From the NCBI GenBank assembly GCA_902495155.1, contig CABUWD010000058.1, positions 1-13,408 on the forward strand: a stretch of DNA of 13,408 nucleotides, in the 5' to 3' direction. Below the pieces are notes generated by a model. That model did no database searches. It worked only from the letters and a program-made list of their open reading frames with translations, and was not told the DNA's origin. The translations under genes were made by a program, and so were the position numbers. Of this stretch, positions 5,568 to 11,692 are shown piece by piece (positions within the stretch are counted from its first letter, which is position 1; every line of letters begins with the position of its first letter). This DNA is from an uncultured Collinsella sp. (GTDB lineage: Bacteria; Actinomycetota; Coriobacteriia; Coriobacteriales; Coriobacteriaceae).

Positions 5568-6932
5568 CTAGTTCTTGAGCGAGTTCAGCGGTGCCGGGAA
5601 GCGTCCGCCGCGGTGGGCAAGCACGGTGCCGGCGTTGGGGTTCACCGGCATGATGGGCGCACGGCCGAACAGGCCACCGTACTCGACGCAGTCGCCCACG
5701 CCCTTGCCGATGGCGGGAATCACGCGGACGGCCGTGGTCTTGTTGTTGATGACACCGATGGCCATCTCGTCGGCGATGATGCCGGCGATGGTCTCGACCG
5801 GGGTGTCGCCGGGGATGGCGATCATGTCCAGGCCGACGGAGCACACACAGGTCATGGCCTCGAGCTTCTCAAGCGAAAGCGCGCCGGCTTCGACGGCGGC
5901 GATCATGCCGGCGTCCTCGGACACGGGGATAAAGGCGCCGGAGAGACCGCCCACGCTGGAGCTGGCCATGACGCCGCCCTTCTTGACGGCATCGTTGAGC
6001 ATGGCGAGCGCGCAGGTCGTGCCGGGGCCACCGCAGGTGCCCACGCCGATGATCTCGAGGATGCGGGCAACGGAGTCGCCGATGGCAGGCGTGGGAGCCA
6101 GTGACAGGTCGACAATGCCTTTCTCGACACCCAGACGGCGGGCTGCCTCACGGCTCATGAGCTCGCCGGCGCGGGTGATCTTAAAGGCGGTCTGCTTGAT
6201 TTTCTCGGCAACCTCCATCATCGAGGCGGAGTCGGGGAGCGTCTCCAAGGCAGCAGCCATAACGCCGGGGCCCGAGACGCCAACGTTGATGACGGCGTCG
6301 GCCTCGCCACCGCCGTGGACGGCGCCCGCCATAAACGGGGAGTCCTCGACCATGTTGGCAAAGCAGACAAACTTGGAAGCGCCGACGGAATCCTGGTCGG
6401 CCGTGAGTTTAGCGGCATCGATGATGGTCTGGGCGGCCATGAGCACGGCGTCCATGTTGATGCCGGCGCGCAGGCTGGCGACGTTGACGCTGGAGCAGAC
6501 GCGGCTCGTGGTGGCGAGCGCCTGGGGGATGGACTGGATGACGCGGCGGTCGGCGTCGCCGATGCCCTTCTGGACGAGTGCGGAGAAGCCGCCCAGGTAA
6601 TCGATACCGAGTGTCTCGGCCGCGCGGTCGAGGGCGTGCGCGATGGGGGTGAGGTCCTCATCCTTGCAGCACGCGGCGATCTGCGCCACCGGGGTGACGG
6701 AAACGCGCTTGTTGACGATGGGGATACCGTACTCGCGCTCGAGGTTCTCGGCGGTCTCGACCAGATGCTCAGCCGTGTGCGTCACGTGGTCGTAGATCTT
6801 CGTGCACATGCAGTCGAGGTTCTCGTCACCGCAACCCATGAGCGAAACACCCATGGTGATGGTCCTGATGTCGAGGTTCTGCTCCTCAACCATGCCGCGG
6901 GTTTCCGCGATTTCTGCGGGCGTGATCGCCAT
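5568..6932 (-). CDS. UPF0210/DUF711 family protein (PFL-like fold)
   Basis: A 454-residue protein of the UPF0210 family, usually about 445-455 residues and widespread in anaerobes and streptococci. The fold is related to pyruvate formate-lyase barrels but the function is not established. Family blocks are plain: EEQNLDIRTITMG (16-28), GIPIVNKRVSVTP (69-81), GGFSALVQKG (114-123), SPFMAGAVHG, SGPGVM, IVDLSLAPTPAIGDSVAR (273-290), GGLSGAFIPVSEDAGMIAA and CSVGLDMIAIPGDTP. No glycyl-radical RVxGY loop is visible. The ATG at 6932 is preferred over an upstream one at 6989, because AGGAG lies 7 nt before it and the family N-terminus begins there. In streptococci an ACT-domain protein (UPF0237) often precedes this gene. 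None is found here; its upstream neighbour is metH. Confidence 0.92.
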   Translation of the reverse strand: MAITPAEIAETRGMVEEQNLDIRTITMGVSLMGCGDENLDCMCTKIYDHVTHTAEHLVETAENLEREYGIPIVNKRVSVTPVAQIAACCKDEDLTPIAHALDRAAETLGIDYLGGFSALVQKGIGDADRRVIQSIPQALATTSRVCSSVNVASLRAGINMDAVLMAAQTIIDAAKLTADQDSVGASKFVCFANMVEDSPFMAGAVHGGGEADAVINVGVSGPGVMAAALETLPDSASMMEVAEKIKQTAFKITRAGELMSREAARRLGVEKGIVDLSLAPTPAIGDSVARILEIIGVGTCGGPGTTCALAMLNDAVKKGGVMASSSVGGLSGAFIPVSEDAGMIAAVEAGALSLEKLEAMTCVCSVGLDMIAIPGDTPVETIAGIIADEMAIGVINNKTTAVRVIPAIGKGVGDCVEYGGLFGRAPIMPVNPNAGTVLAHRGGRFPAPLNSLKN

Positions 6933-6967
6933 CCTTGCGCTCCTATCTGCCAAAACGAGCATAGTCT

Positions 6968-6996
6968 TATCTATTCTAACGTGCCGCACGTGCCAA
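6968..6996 (-). promoter_or_regulatory. Possible promoter of the UPF0210 gene
   Basis: On the minus strand TTGGCA (6996-6991) is separated by 17 bp from TAGATA (6973-6968), about 36 bp upstream of the start codon. The -35 is good and the -10 is poor, and the site overlaps the hairpin at 6978-7015. This is a weak call. Confidence 0.25.
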
Positions 6997-7015
6997 GTGG
7001 CGCGTGCGGCACGTT
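6978..7015. terminator. Long-stem hairpin between metH and the UPF0210 gene
   Basis: AACGTGCCGCACG (6978-6990) is perfectly mirrored by CGTGCGGCACGTT (7003-7015). Inner pairs extend the stem to 17 bp (one wobble) around an AAGT loop. It starts 25 bp after the metH stop and probably ends the methionine operon. On the metH (minus) strand the trailing sequence is only GTTAG, so the T-run is poor. On the plus strand TTTT follows. Confidence 0.6.
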
Positions 7016-7040
7016 TTGGTGCTCGGTTGTTTCCGTTGTG

Positions 7041-9596
7041 TTACTGCCCAAAGACCTCTTCGGCGATACGAGCGCTTTCGGCGGCGTCCTTGGCGTAGTA
7101 GTCCGCGCCGATTTGCTTGGCGTATTCGGGGGTGAGTACGGCGCCGCCCACGATGATCTTGACGCCCGGCACCTCGGCATGAAGCAGCTTGATGGTCTCC
7201 TCCATGGCGACGACCGTGGTAGTCATAAGCGCCGAGAGGCCGACGAGCTTAATGTCACGCTCCTGCACGGTCTTGAGTACCTCCTGCGGATCGACGTCGC
7301 GACCCAGGTCAAAGACGGTATAGCCGTAGTTATCGAGCAGCATCTTGACGATGTTCTTGCCAATATCGTGGATGTCGCCCTTGACGGTGGCCACGCAGAT
7401 CTTGCCCTTGTCGGCAATCTCGCCGGCGGGCATCAGGCGCTTGATGGTGTCGAAGCCCACGCGTGCGGCCTCGGCCGAGGCCATAAGCTGCGGCAAGAAG
7501 AACTTGCCCTGGTCAAAGAGGACGCCAACTTCGTCGAGGGCGGGGATAAAGTGATTGTTGATGAGGTCCATAGCGTCGTGGTCTGCCAGCAGACGCTCGG
7601 TTTCGGCAGCGATCTCGCCTTTGCGGCCCGAGACGACCATGTGGCGGATGGGGTCATCGTCAACGCTGGTGGCGGTGCCCGCGGCAGGCGCGGCATCACT
7701 CGATACAGCCTGAGCTGCTGCCGGGTTGGCGGCGATCTTGTACGGATCGGTCCAGCCGGCGTAGCGCTCGATGTATCCGGTCGAGCCCTCGTCCTCAACG
7801 CTCAGGACGCGATAGCTGTAGACGGTATCCATAAAGCGCTTGGAACCCGGGTTCATGATGGGGGCGTCCAGGCCCGCGCCAAAAGCGGCAGCTAAAAAGA
7901 CCGAACCCAGCAGCGGCCGCGCGGGCAGGCCAAAGCTGATGTTCGACACGCCGAGTGCGCATTTGACGCCCAGACGCTCCTTGCACAGGGACATGGCGCG
8001 CAGGATCTGCTCGGCCTGGCGTTGATTGGTCGAGGCGGTCATGACCAGGCAGTCGATGAGGATACGGTCCGGGCCGATGCCGTAGCGGGCAGCCTCGGCC
8101 ACGATGCGCTCGGCGATGGCGAAGCGGGCCTCGGCGGTATCGGGGATGCCGCCTTCGTCGAGCGTAAGGCCGACAACGTTGGTGCCGTAGTGGGCGACCA
8201 GCGGAAAGATCTCATCCATGATCTGCTGCTTGCCATTGACCGAGTTGATGATGGGCTTGCCGGCGTAGCGGCGCACGGCGGCCTCGACGGCTGCGGGATC
8301 GGTGGAGTCGATCTGCAGCGGCAGCAGCGTGGAGCCCTGGAGCTGCTCAGTGGCCTGTTGGATAATCTTGACCTCGTCGATCTCGGGCAGGCCCACGTTA
8401 ACGTCCAGGATGTCGGCGCCCTGTTCCTGCTGGCTGATACCCTGGCTCACGACGTAGTCCAGGTCGCCGTCGCGCAGGGCCTGCTGCAGGCGCTTTTTGC
8501 CGGTGGGGTTGATGCGCTCGCCGATGACGGCGATCTTGTGGCCGTCGCAGGGAAGGTCCACCACGGTCTGGGCGCTTGTGACCGACATGCTGGGCTTGCG
8601 GTGGCGCGGGCTGGGCGTGTGGTTGTCGATAAGCGTGCGCAAGGCCGCCATGTGCGCCGGCGTGGTGCCGCAGCAACCGCCCACGACGCTCACGCCGTCG
8701 GCGATCATGCCGGCGACGGCCTCGGCGTATTCGGGGGCCTGGATATCAAAGACGGTGTTGCCGTCGTCGTCCACATGGGGGAGTCCCGCGTTGGCCTGCA
8801 CCATAATGGGCTTATCGGTAACGGTGAGCATACGTGCGGCGAGTCCTCGTAGCTCGGCCGGTCCCTGGCTGCAGTTGATGCCCAAAACGTCGGCGCCGAT
8901 GGCATCGAGCGTGATGGCGGCCACCTCGGGACTCGTGCCCAGGAAGGTGCGACCGTCTTCCTCGAAGGTCATGGTGGCAAAGATGGGCAGGTCGGAGTTT
9001 TCGCGACAGGCGAGGACGGCCGCCTTGATCTCGGCCAGGTCGGTCATAGTCTCGATAATAAAGAGGTCCACACCCGCGGCGACGCCGGCGCGCACTTCCT
9101 CGGCAAAGAGGTCATAGGCCTCGTCAAAGCTGAGGGTGCCTAAGGGACGAAGCAGCGCGCCGATGGGGCCGATATCGCCGGCGACGTAGCGGGCGCCGGC
9201 CTCGCGGGCGCAGGCGACAGCGGCGGCAAAGACGTCTGCCACGGTGGCGGCGCCGTCGAGCTTGTGGGCGTTGGCGCCAAAGGTGTTGGCGGTGATCACG
9301 TCGCAGCCGGCCTCGACATATTGACGCTGGATATCAGTGATAACCTGGGGCTCCTCAAAGTTGAGCAGCTCGGGCAGGGCGCCGGCCTTCATGCCGGCCG
9401 CTTGCAACATGGTGCCCATGCCGCCGTCGAACAGCAGGTGTCCCGTGCCCTCGATGGCCGCACGCAGGCGATCGTCCTTAATGCGCAGATCGTCGATCGT
9501 GTGCGTCTTGTACGTGGCACCGTTGCGACGTGCGGCATCAACGGGTGCCGCCAATGCAGTGCCGTCAGAATCATGAGTGATAAGCGGAGTAAACAT
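7041..9596 (-). CDS. metH: Cobalamin-dependent methionine synthase, short form without activation domain
   Basis: Transfers a methyl group from 5-methyl-tetrahydrofolate through cobalamin to homocysteine. The 851 residues hold four of the usual modules. A homocysteine-binding barrel (about 45-325) carries zinc ligands C242 in GINCSQGP and C308/C309 in GGCCGTTP. A pterin-binding barrel (about 353-612) includes IGERINPTGKK and ADILDVNVG. A cap helical domain (about 648-728) is followed by a B12-binding Rossmann domain (732-851) with DIHDIGKN (741-748), where H743 is the lower cobalt ligand. The protein stops after the B12 domain, so the C-terminal SAM-dependent activation domain of E. coli MetH is absent. 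The neighbouring gene supplies it. The ATG at 9596 has AGGAG six bases upstream, overlapping the previous stop codon. The first 45 residues precede the conserved barrel and look like an extension. A low-complexity Ala-rich linker lies near 622-645. Confidence 0.96.
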   Translation of the reverse strand: MFTPLITHDSDGTALAAPVDAARRNGATYKTHTIDDLRIKDDRLRAAIEGTGHLLFDGGMGTMLQAAGMKAGALPELLNFEEPQVITDIQRQYVEAGCDVITANTFGANAHKLDGAATVADVFAAAVACAREAGARYVAGDIGPIGALLRPLGTLSFDEAYDLFAEEVRAGVAAGVDLFIIETMTDLAEIKAAVLACRENSDLPIFATMTFEEDGRTFLGTSPEVAAITLDAIGADVLGINCSQGPAELRGLAARMLTVTDKPIMVQANAGLPHVDDDGNTVFDIQAPEYAEAVAGMIADGVSVVGGCCGTTPAHMAALRTLIDNHTPSPRHRKPSMSVTSAQTVVDLPCDGHKIAVIGERINPTGKKRLQQALRDGDLDYVVSQGISQQEQGADILDVNVGLPEIDEVKIIQQATEQLQGSTLLPLQIDSTDPAAVEAAVRRYAGKPIINSVNGKQQIMDEIFPLVAHYGTNVVGLTLDEGGIPDTAEARFAIAERIVAEAARYGIGPDRILIDCLVMTASTNQRQAEQILRAMSLCKERLGVKCALGVSNISFGLPARPLLGSVFLAAAFGAGLDAPIMNPGSKRFMDTVYSYRVLSVEDEGSTGYIERYAGWTDPYKIAANPAAAQAVSSDAAPAAGTATSVDDDPIRHMVVSGRKGEIAAETERLLADHDAMDLINNHFIPALDEVGVLFDQGKFFLPQLMASAEAARVGFDTIKRLMPAGEIADKGKICVATVKGDIHDIGKNIVKMLLDNYGYTVFDLGRDVDPQEVLKTVQERDIKLVGLSALMTTTVVAMEETIKLLHAEVPGVKIIVGGAVLTPEYAKQIGADYYAKDAAESARIAEEVFGQ

Positions 9597-9605
9597 CGAG
9601 GGCTC

Positions 9606-10394
9606 CTAATGGCTGGAATAGCAGGTGGTGTGGGCGGCGCGGAAGCGGCAGTGCTCGCGCATGCGGCAGATATTGCAGGTGGGGCGGCTCTGGGCGTCGT
9701 GGACCTCGCCGTCGAATAGGCCGATCACCGCGGTCACGCTTTTGGTGGGCATGAGCAGGCTGGTGGGCGTGACGGTAAGCCCGATGAGCCGCGTGGCGTT
9801 GAGCGCATTGACGATCGAGCGCTGAGCCGAGAGCGGGCAGTCGCCGTAGCCGGGACTAAAACGCCAGTTGCCGGCGAGCCCGTGTGCGGCGGCGTCCGTC
9901 TTGACCTGCTGGTCCATTTGCTCAACGGCGGCTTCCACGTAAGCGGAGCACGCGGCGTCGAGCACGGCGCCCTCCAGGGGATGTTGGGCTCCCGTGGTGC
10001 GCAGGCGACGCTCGGCGTCCATGCCGAGGGTGCATGCCATGAGCGCGGCAAAGCGGGCATCTTTGAGATGTCGATAGATATCGCGACCTCGCAGCTCAAC
10101 GTTGGTGCCGACCAAGCGAATGCAAGGCTCACTTTGTTCGTCCACGCCCGTGGCATCGACGGCAAACACGCGGCGCACGCCACGAGGCTCAATGTCCAGT
10201 TCCAGACGCTCGACCACAAGCTCAATACGTCGTGACAGCTCGGGCTCGATCTGCTGGCCGCCGTAACCCAGATACCGCAGCATCTCGGCACGGTCGACAC
10301 GGGGATGGTACGCAGCATCGACACGGTAAAGCGCCGGCGACGCAAGGTCGGCCGGCACTTCGACAGCGGTTGTATCGATGTGCGGTTTTTCCAT
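9606..10394 (-). CDS. MetH reactivation protein (vitamin B12-dependent methionine synthase activation domain)
   Basis: A 262-residue free-standing counterpart of the C-terminal domain of large MetH enzymes. It is expected to bind SAM and help re-methylate cob(II)alamin when the cofactor is oxidised during turnover. Family features are RYLGYGGQQIEPEL (40-53), FSPGYGDCPLSAQRSI (179-194) and IGLTVTPTSLLMPTKSVTAVIG (204-225). A Cys-rich tail with C240, C243, C249 and C258 may bind a metal or a cluster, by inference. The ATG at 10394 shares its A with the TAA of metF (TAATG), so translation is coupled. Only 9 bp separate its stop from metH. A longer frame to 10703 antisense-free of any family match lies inside metF and is not used. 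Confidence 0.9.
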   Translation of the reverse strand: MEKPHIDTTAVEVPADLASPALYRVDAAYHPRVDRAEMLRYLGYGGQQIEPELSRRIELVVERLELDIEPRGVRRVFAVDATGVDEQSEPCIRLVGTNVELRGRDIYRHLKDARFAALMACTLGMDAERRLRTTGAQHPLEGAVLDAACSAYVEAAVEQMDQQVKTDAAAHGLAGNWRFSPGYGDCPLSAQRSIVNALNATRLIGLTVTPTSLLMPTKSVTAVIGLFDGEVHDAQSRPTCNICRMREHCRFRAAHTTCYSSH

Positions 10395-11266
10395 TACCCC
10401 AGGCGCTCCATAATGGTCGCGGCGATCGCAGGACGGTTCATAGTGTACAGGTGCAGGCCGTCGGCGCCGTGCTCCTTGAGGTCGCAAAGCTGGCGGGCGG
10501 CATAATCTACACCGGCTGCCTGCAGGCTCTCGGGGTCGTTCTCGTACTTGGCGAGAATCTTGATGACGGGGGAGGGCAGCGACGCGCCGCACATAAAGAC
10601 CATGCGGCTGATCTGCGACTTGCCCATAAACGGCATGATGCCCGCGGTAATGGGCACGGTGATGCCGGCCTTGTCGGCAAGCTCGCGAAAACGGTAGAAG
10701 CACTCGTTATCAAAGAAGAGCTGCGTCACAAAGAAGCTCGCGCCGGCGTCCTGCTTTTGCTTGAGGTGTTCGACCGAGAGGTTGAGATCCTCACAGGCAA
10801 TGTGGCCCTCGGGGTAGGCTGCGGCGCCCACGCAAAAGCCGGCGTCGACGAGCTCGGGGATGAGGTCACGGGCGTAGGCGTAGTCGGAGGCAGGCTTGTC
10901 GTCCTCAGTCGCGCCAGCGGGAAGATCACCACGCAGGGCCAGGATGTTTTCAACCCCGGCGGCGCGATACTCGTCGATCTTGGCGGCGATATCGGCATGC
11001 GAGCGGCCCACGCAGGTAAGGTGTGCCACCGAGGGCGTGTCGAATTCGCTCGAAATCATATGCGCGATGGGGGCGGTGGTGGCACCGTTGCCCGAGCCGC
11101 CGGCCGAGCAGGTGACCGAGACAAAGCTCGGCGAAAGCTTGCACAGATTGCCTGCCACTTCGCGAGCCGTGTCGAGGGTCAGCTCGCCCTTGGGCGGGAA
11201 CATCTCAAACGAAACGGGCGCGGTGCCCTGGGATGCTGCCTGCTTAAAAACCTCGTCGACGCGCAT
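10394..11266 (-). CDS. metF: 5,10-methylenetetrahydrofolate reductase
   Basis: Reduces methylene-tetrahydrofolate to 5-methyl-tetrahydrofolate, the methyl donor for the MetH protein encoded two genes downstream. The 290-residue flavin barrel matches the bacterial length. Conserved sites are E21 in SFEMFPPK (equivalent to E. coli Glu28), D114 in ALRGDLP (equivalent to Asp120), AAYPEGH (149-155), Q182 in TQLFFDN and GIMP (209-212). The frame extends to 11332, but the ATG at 11266 is chosen because AGAGGAG lies 6 nt upstream and the family N-terminus fits there. It is the first gene of a three-gene operon and its promoter should lie in the divergent region shared with the glutamine synthetase. 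I see no metV-like partner gene in the window. Confidence 0.95.
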   Translation of the reverse strand: MRVDEVFKQAASQGTAPVSFEMFPPKGELTLDTAREVAGNLCKLSPSFVSVTCSAGGSGNGATTAPIAHMISSEFDTPSVAHLTCVGRSHADIAAKIDEYRAAGVENILALRGDLPAGATEDDKPASDYAYARDLIPELVDAGFCVGAAAYPEGHIACEDLNLSVEHLKQKQDAGASFFVTQLFFDNECFYRFRELADKAGITVPITAGIMPFMGKSQISRMVFMCGASLPSPVIKILAKYENDPESLQAAGVDYAARQLCDLKEHGADGLHLYTMNRPAIAATIMERLG

Positions 11267-11309
11267 ATCGTGCTCCTCTAGATACGTAATAGTGTGATGT
11301 GTTGTAAGG

Positions 11310-11337
11310 ATTCTACAGCACCACTGTGTCACGGTGG
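11310..11337 (-). promoter_or_regulatory. Possible metF promoter with overlapping palindromic operator
   Basis: On the minus strand TAGAAT (11315-11310) is a good -10 hexamer, about 44 bp upstream of metF. No good -35 sits 17 bp away. Instead there is CCACTGTG-T-CACGGTGG (plus-strand 11321-11337), a palindrome with 8-bp arms including one G-T pair. This layout suits an activator or repressor site, but the regulator is unknown. Confidence 0.4.
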
Positions 11338-11430
11338 AGTTTCACTCGTTATTCGGGGATACCAATCAAAGATGCCTTGCTATCGGCTTTCTCTATAACA
11401 GAGCGGCTAATCTAGGCACGGACTATAAAG

Positions 11431-11456
11431 ACTGGTATCTGATGCAAAATACCAGT
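11431..11456. repeat. Inverted repeat, candidate operator or hairpin
   Basis: ACTGGTAT (11431-11438) and ATACCAGT (11449-11456) are perfect reverse complements separated by CTGATGCAAA. It lies 237 bp upstream of the glutamine synthetase start. It could be a dimeric regulator site or an RNA hairpin. Confidence 0.5.
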
Positions 11457-11533
11457 TAATAGAGCTCCATCCCAAATTGACTACCCTTAAACCATGGGGA
11501 GAGGTCTGCAATTTATGCAGTTGATTGGCTGTT

Positions 11534-11553
11534 GAGGGTGGCAACGCCGCCTC
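11534..11553 (+). ncRNA. T-box-like antiterminator sequence, unconfirmed
   Basis: The bases 11535-11548 resemble the T-box consensus AGGGTGGNACCGCG, with TGGC in the position that pairs with a tRNA GCCA end. The segment can also form a simple hairpin, GAGG-TGGC with GCCG-CCTC around AAC and one bulged G. I could not find a stem I with a specifier codon, nor a terminator with a T-run downstream, so this may be coincidence. Confidence 0.2.
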
Positions 11554-11568
11554 GATAGGGTAACCTCA

Positions 11569-11596
11569 TTGATTGGTTTCGCGACAGCAACATAAC
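11569..11596 (+). promoter_or_regulatory. Possible promoter of the glutamine synthetase
   Basis: TTGATT (11569-11574) and CATAAC (11591-11596) are separated by 16 bp, each matching the sigma-70 consensus at four of six positions. The site would give a leader of about 90 nt. The -10 lies in the loop of the inverted repeat 11580-11608, which could then be an operator. Confidence 0.3.
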
Positions 11597-11608
11597 GGTA
11601 ATGTCGCG
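11580..11608 (+). promoter_or_regulatory. Inverted repeat CGCGACA/TGTCGCG in the glutamine synthetase upstream region
   Basis: CGCGACA (11580-11586) and TGTCGCG (11602-11608) are perfect reverse complements with 15 bp between. The stem can extend through TTT/AAA past a bulge. It is either an operator around the promoter at 11569-11596 or an RNA hairpin in the leader. Confidence 0.45.
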
Positions 11609-11617
11609 GAAACACGG

Positions 11618-11671
11618 CGAGTCTAAGCTATGACTCGTTCGTTAGTAATCAACACCGCTTCTCACGCGGTG
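11618..11671 (+). other. Two successive leader hairpins before the glutamine synthetase ribosome-binding site
   Basis: CGAGTC (11618-11623) pairs with GACTCG (11632-11637) around an 8-nt loop. CACCGC (11653-11658) pairs with GCGGTG (11666-11671) around TTCTCAC. The second ends 8 nt before the Shine-Dalgarno AAGGGAG (11680-11686). Neither has a proper T-run. They may affect translation initiation or message stability. Confidence 0.4.
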
Positions 11672-11692
11672 CCGATACGAAGGGAGTTCCGT

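Larger units (their letters stand above)
11267..11692. other. Divergent intergenic region between metF and the glutamine synthetase
   Basis: A gene-free stretch of 426 bp, AT-richer than its flanks, that must hold the promoters for both directions. It contains a 17-bp palindrome (11321-11337), an inverted repeat ACTGGTAT/ATACCAGT (11431-11456), a related ATACCA at 11360, TTGATTGG twice (11521 and 11569), a T-box-like sequence (11534-11553) and three hairpins before the synthetase. No open frame longer than shadows of the flanking genes is found. I saw no match to SAM-I or cobalamin riboswitch consensus on the metF side. Confidence 0.55.

Noticed and set aside
6933..6989. Upstream ATG at 6989 for the UPF0210 gene
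   Set aside because: It would add 19 residues absent from the family. The ATG at 6932 has a well-placed AGGAG.
6315..7895. 526-codon open frame on the plus strand
   Set aside because: Antisense to the UPF0210 and metH genes, with His/Gly/Asp-rich composition typical of a shadow frame. It spans the intergenic hairpin and has no ribosome-binding site.
10232..11281. 349-codon open frame on the plus strand
   Set aside because: Antisense to metF and the reactivation gene, with no recognisable domain.
11267..11332. Upstream start at 11332 for metF
   Set aside because: It adds 22 residues with no family match and crosses the putative promoter and palindrome. The ATG at 11266 has AGAGGAG.
11267..11340. 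SAM-I or cobalamin riboswitch upstream of the metF operon
   Set aside because: Expected for such genes, but neither a B12-box-like sequence nor the SAM-I core is visible on the minus strand.
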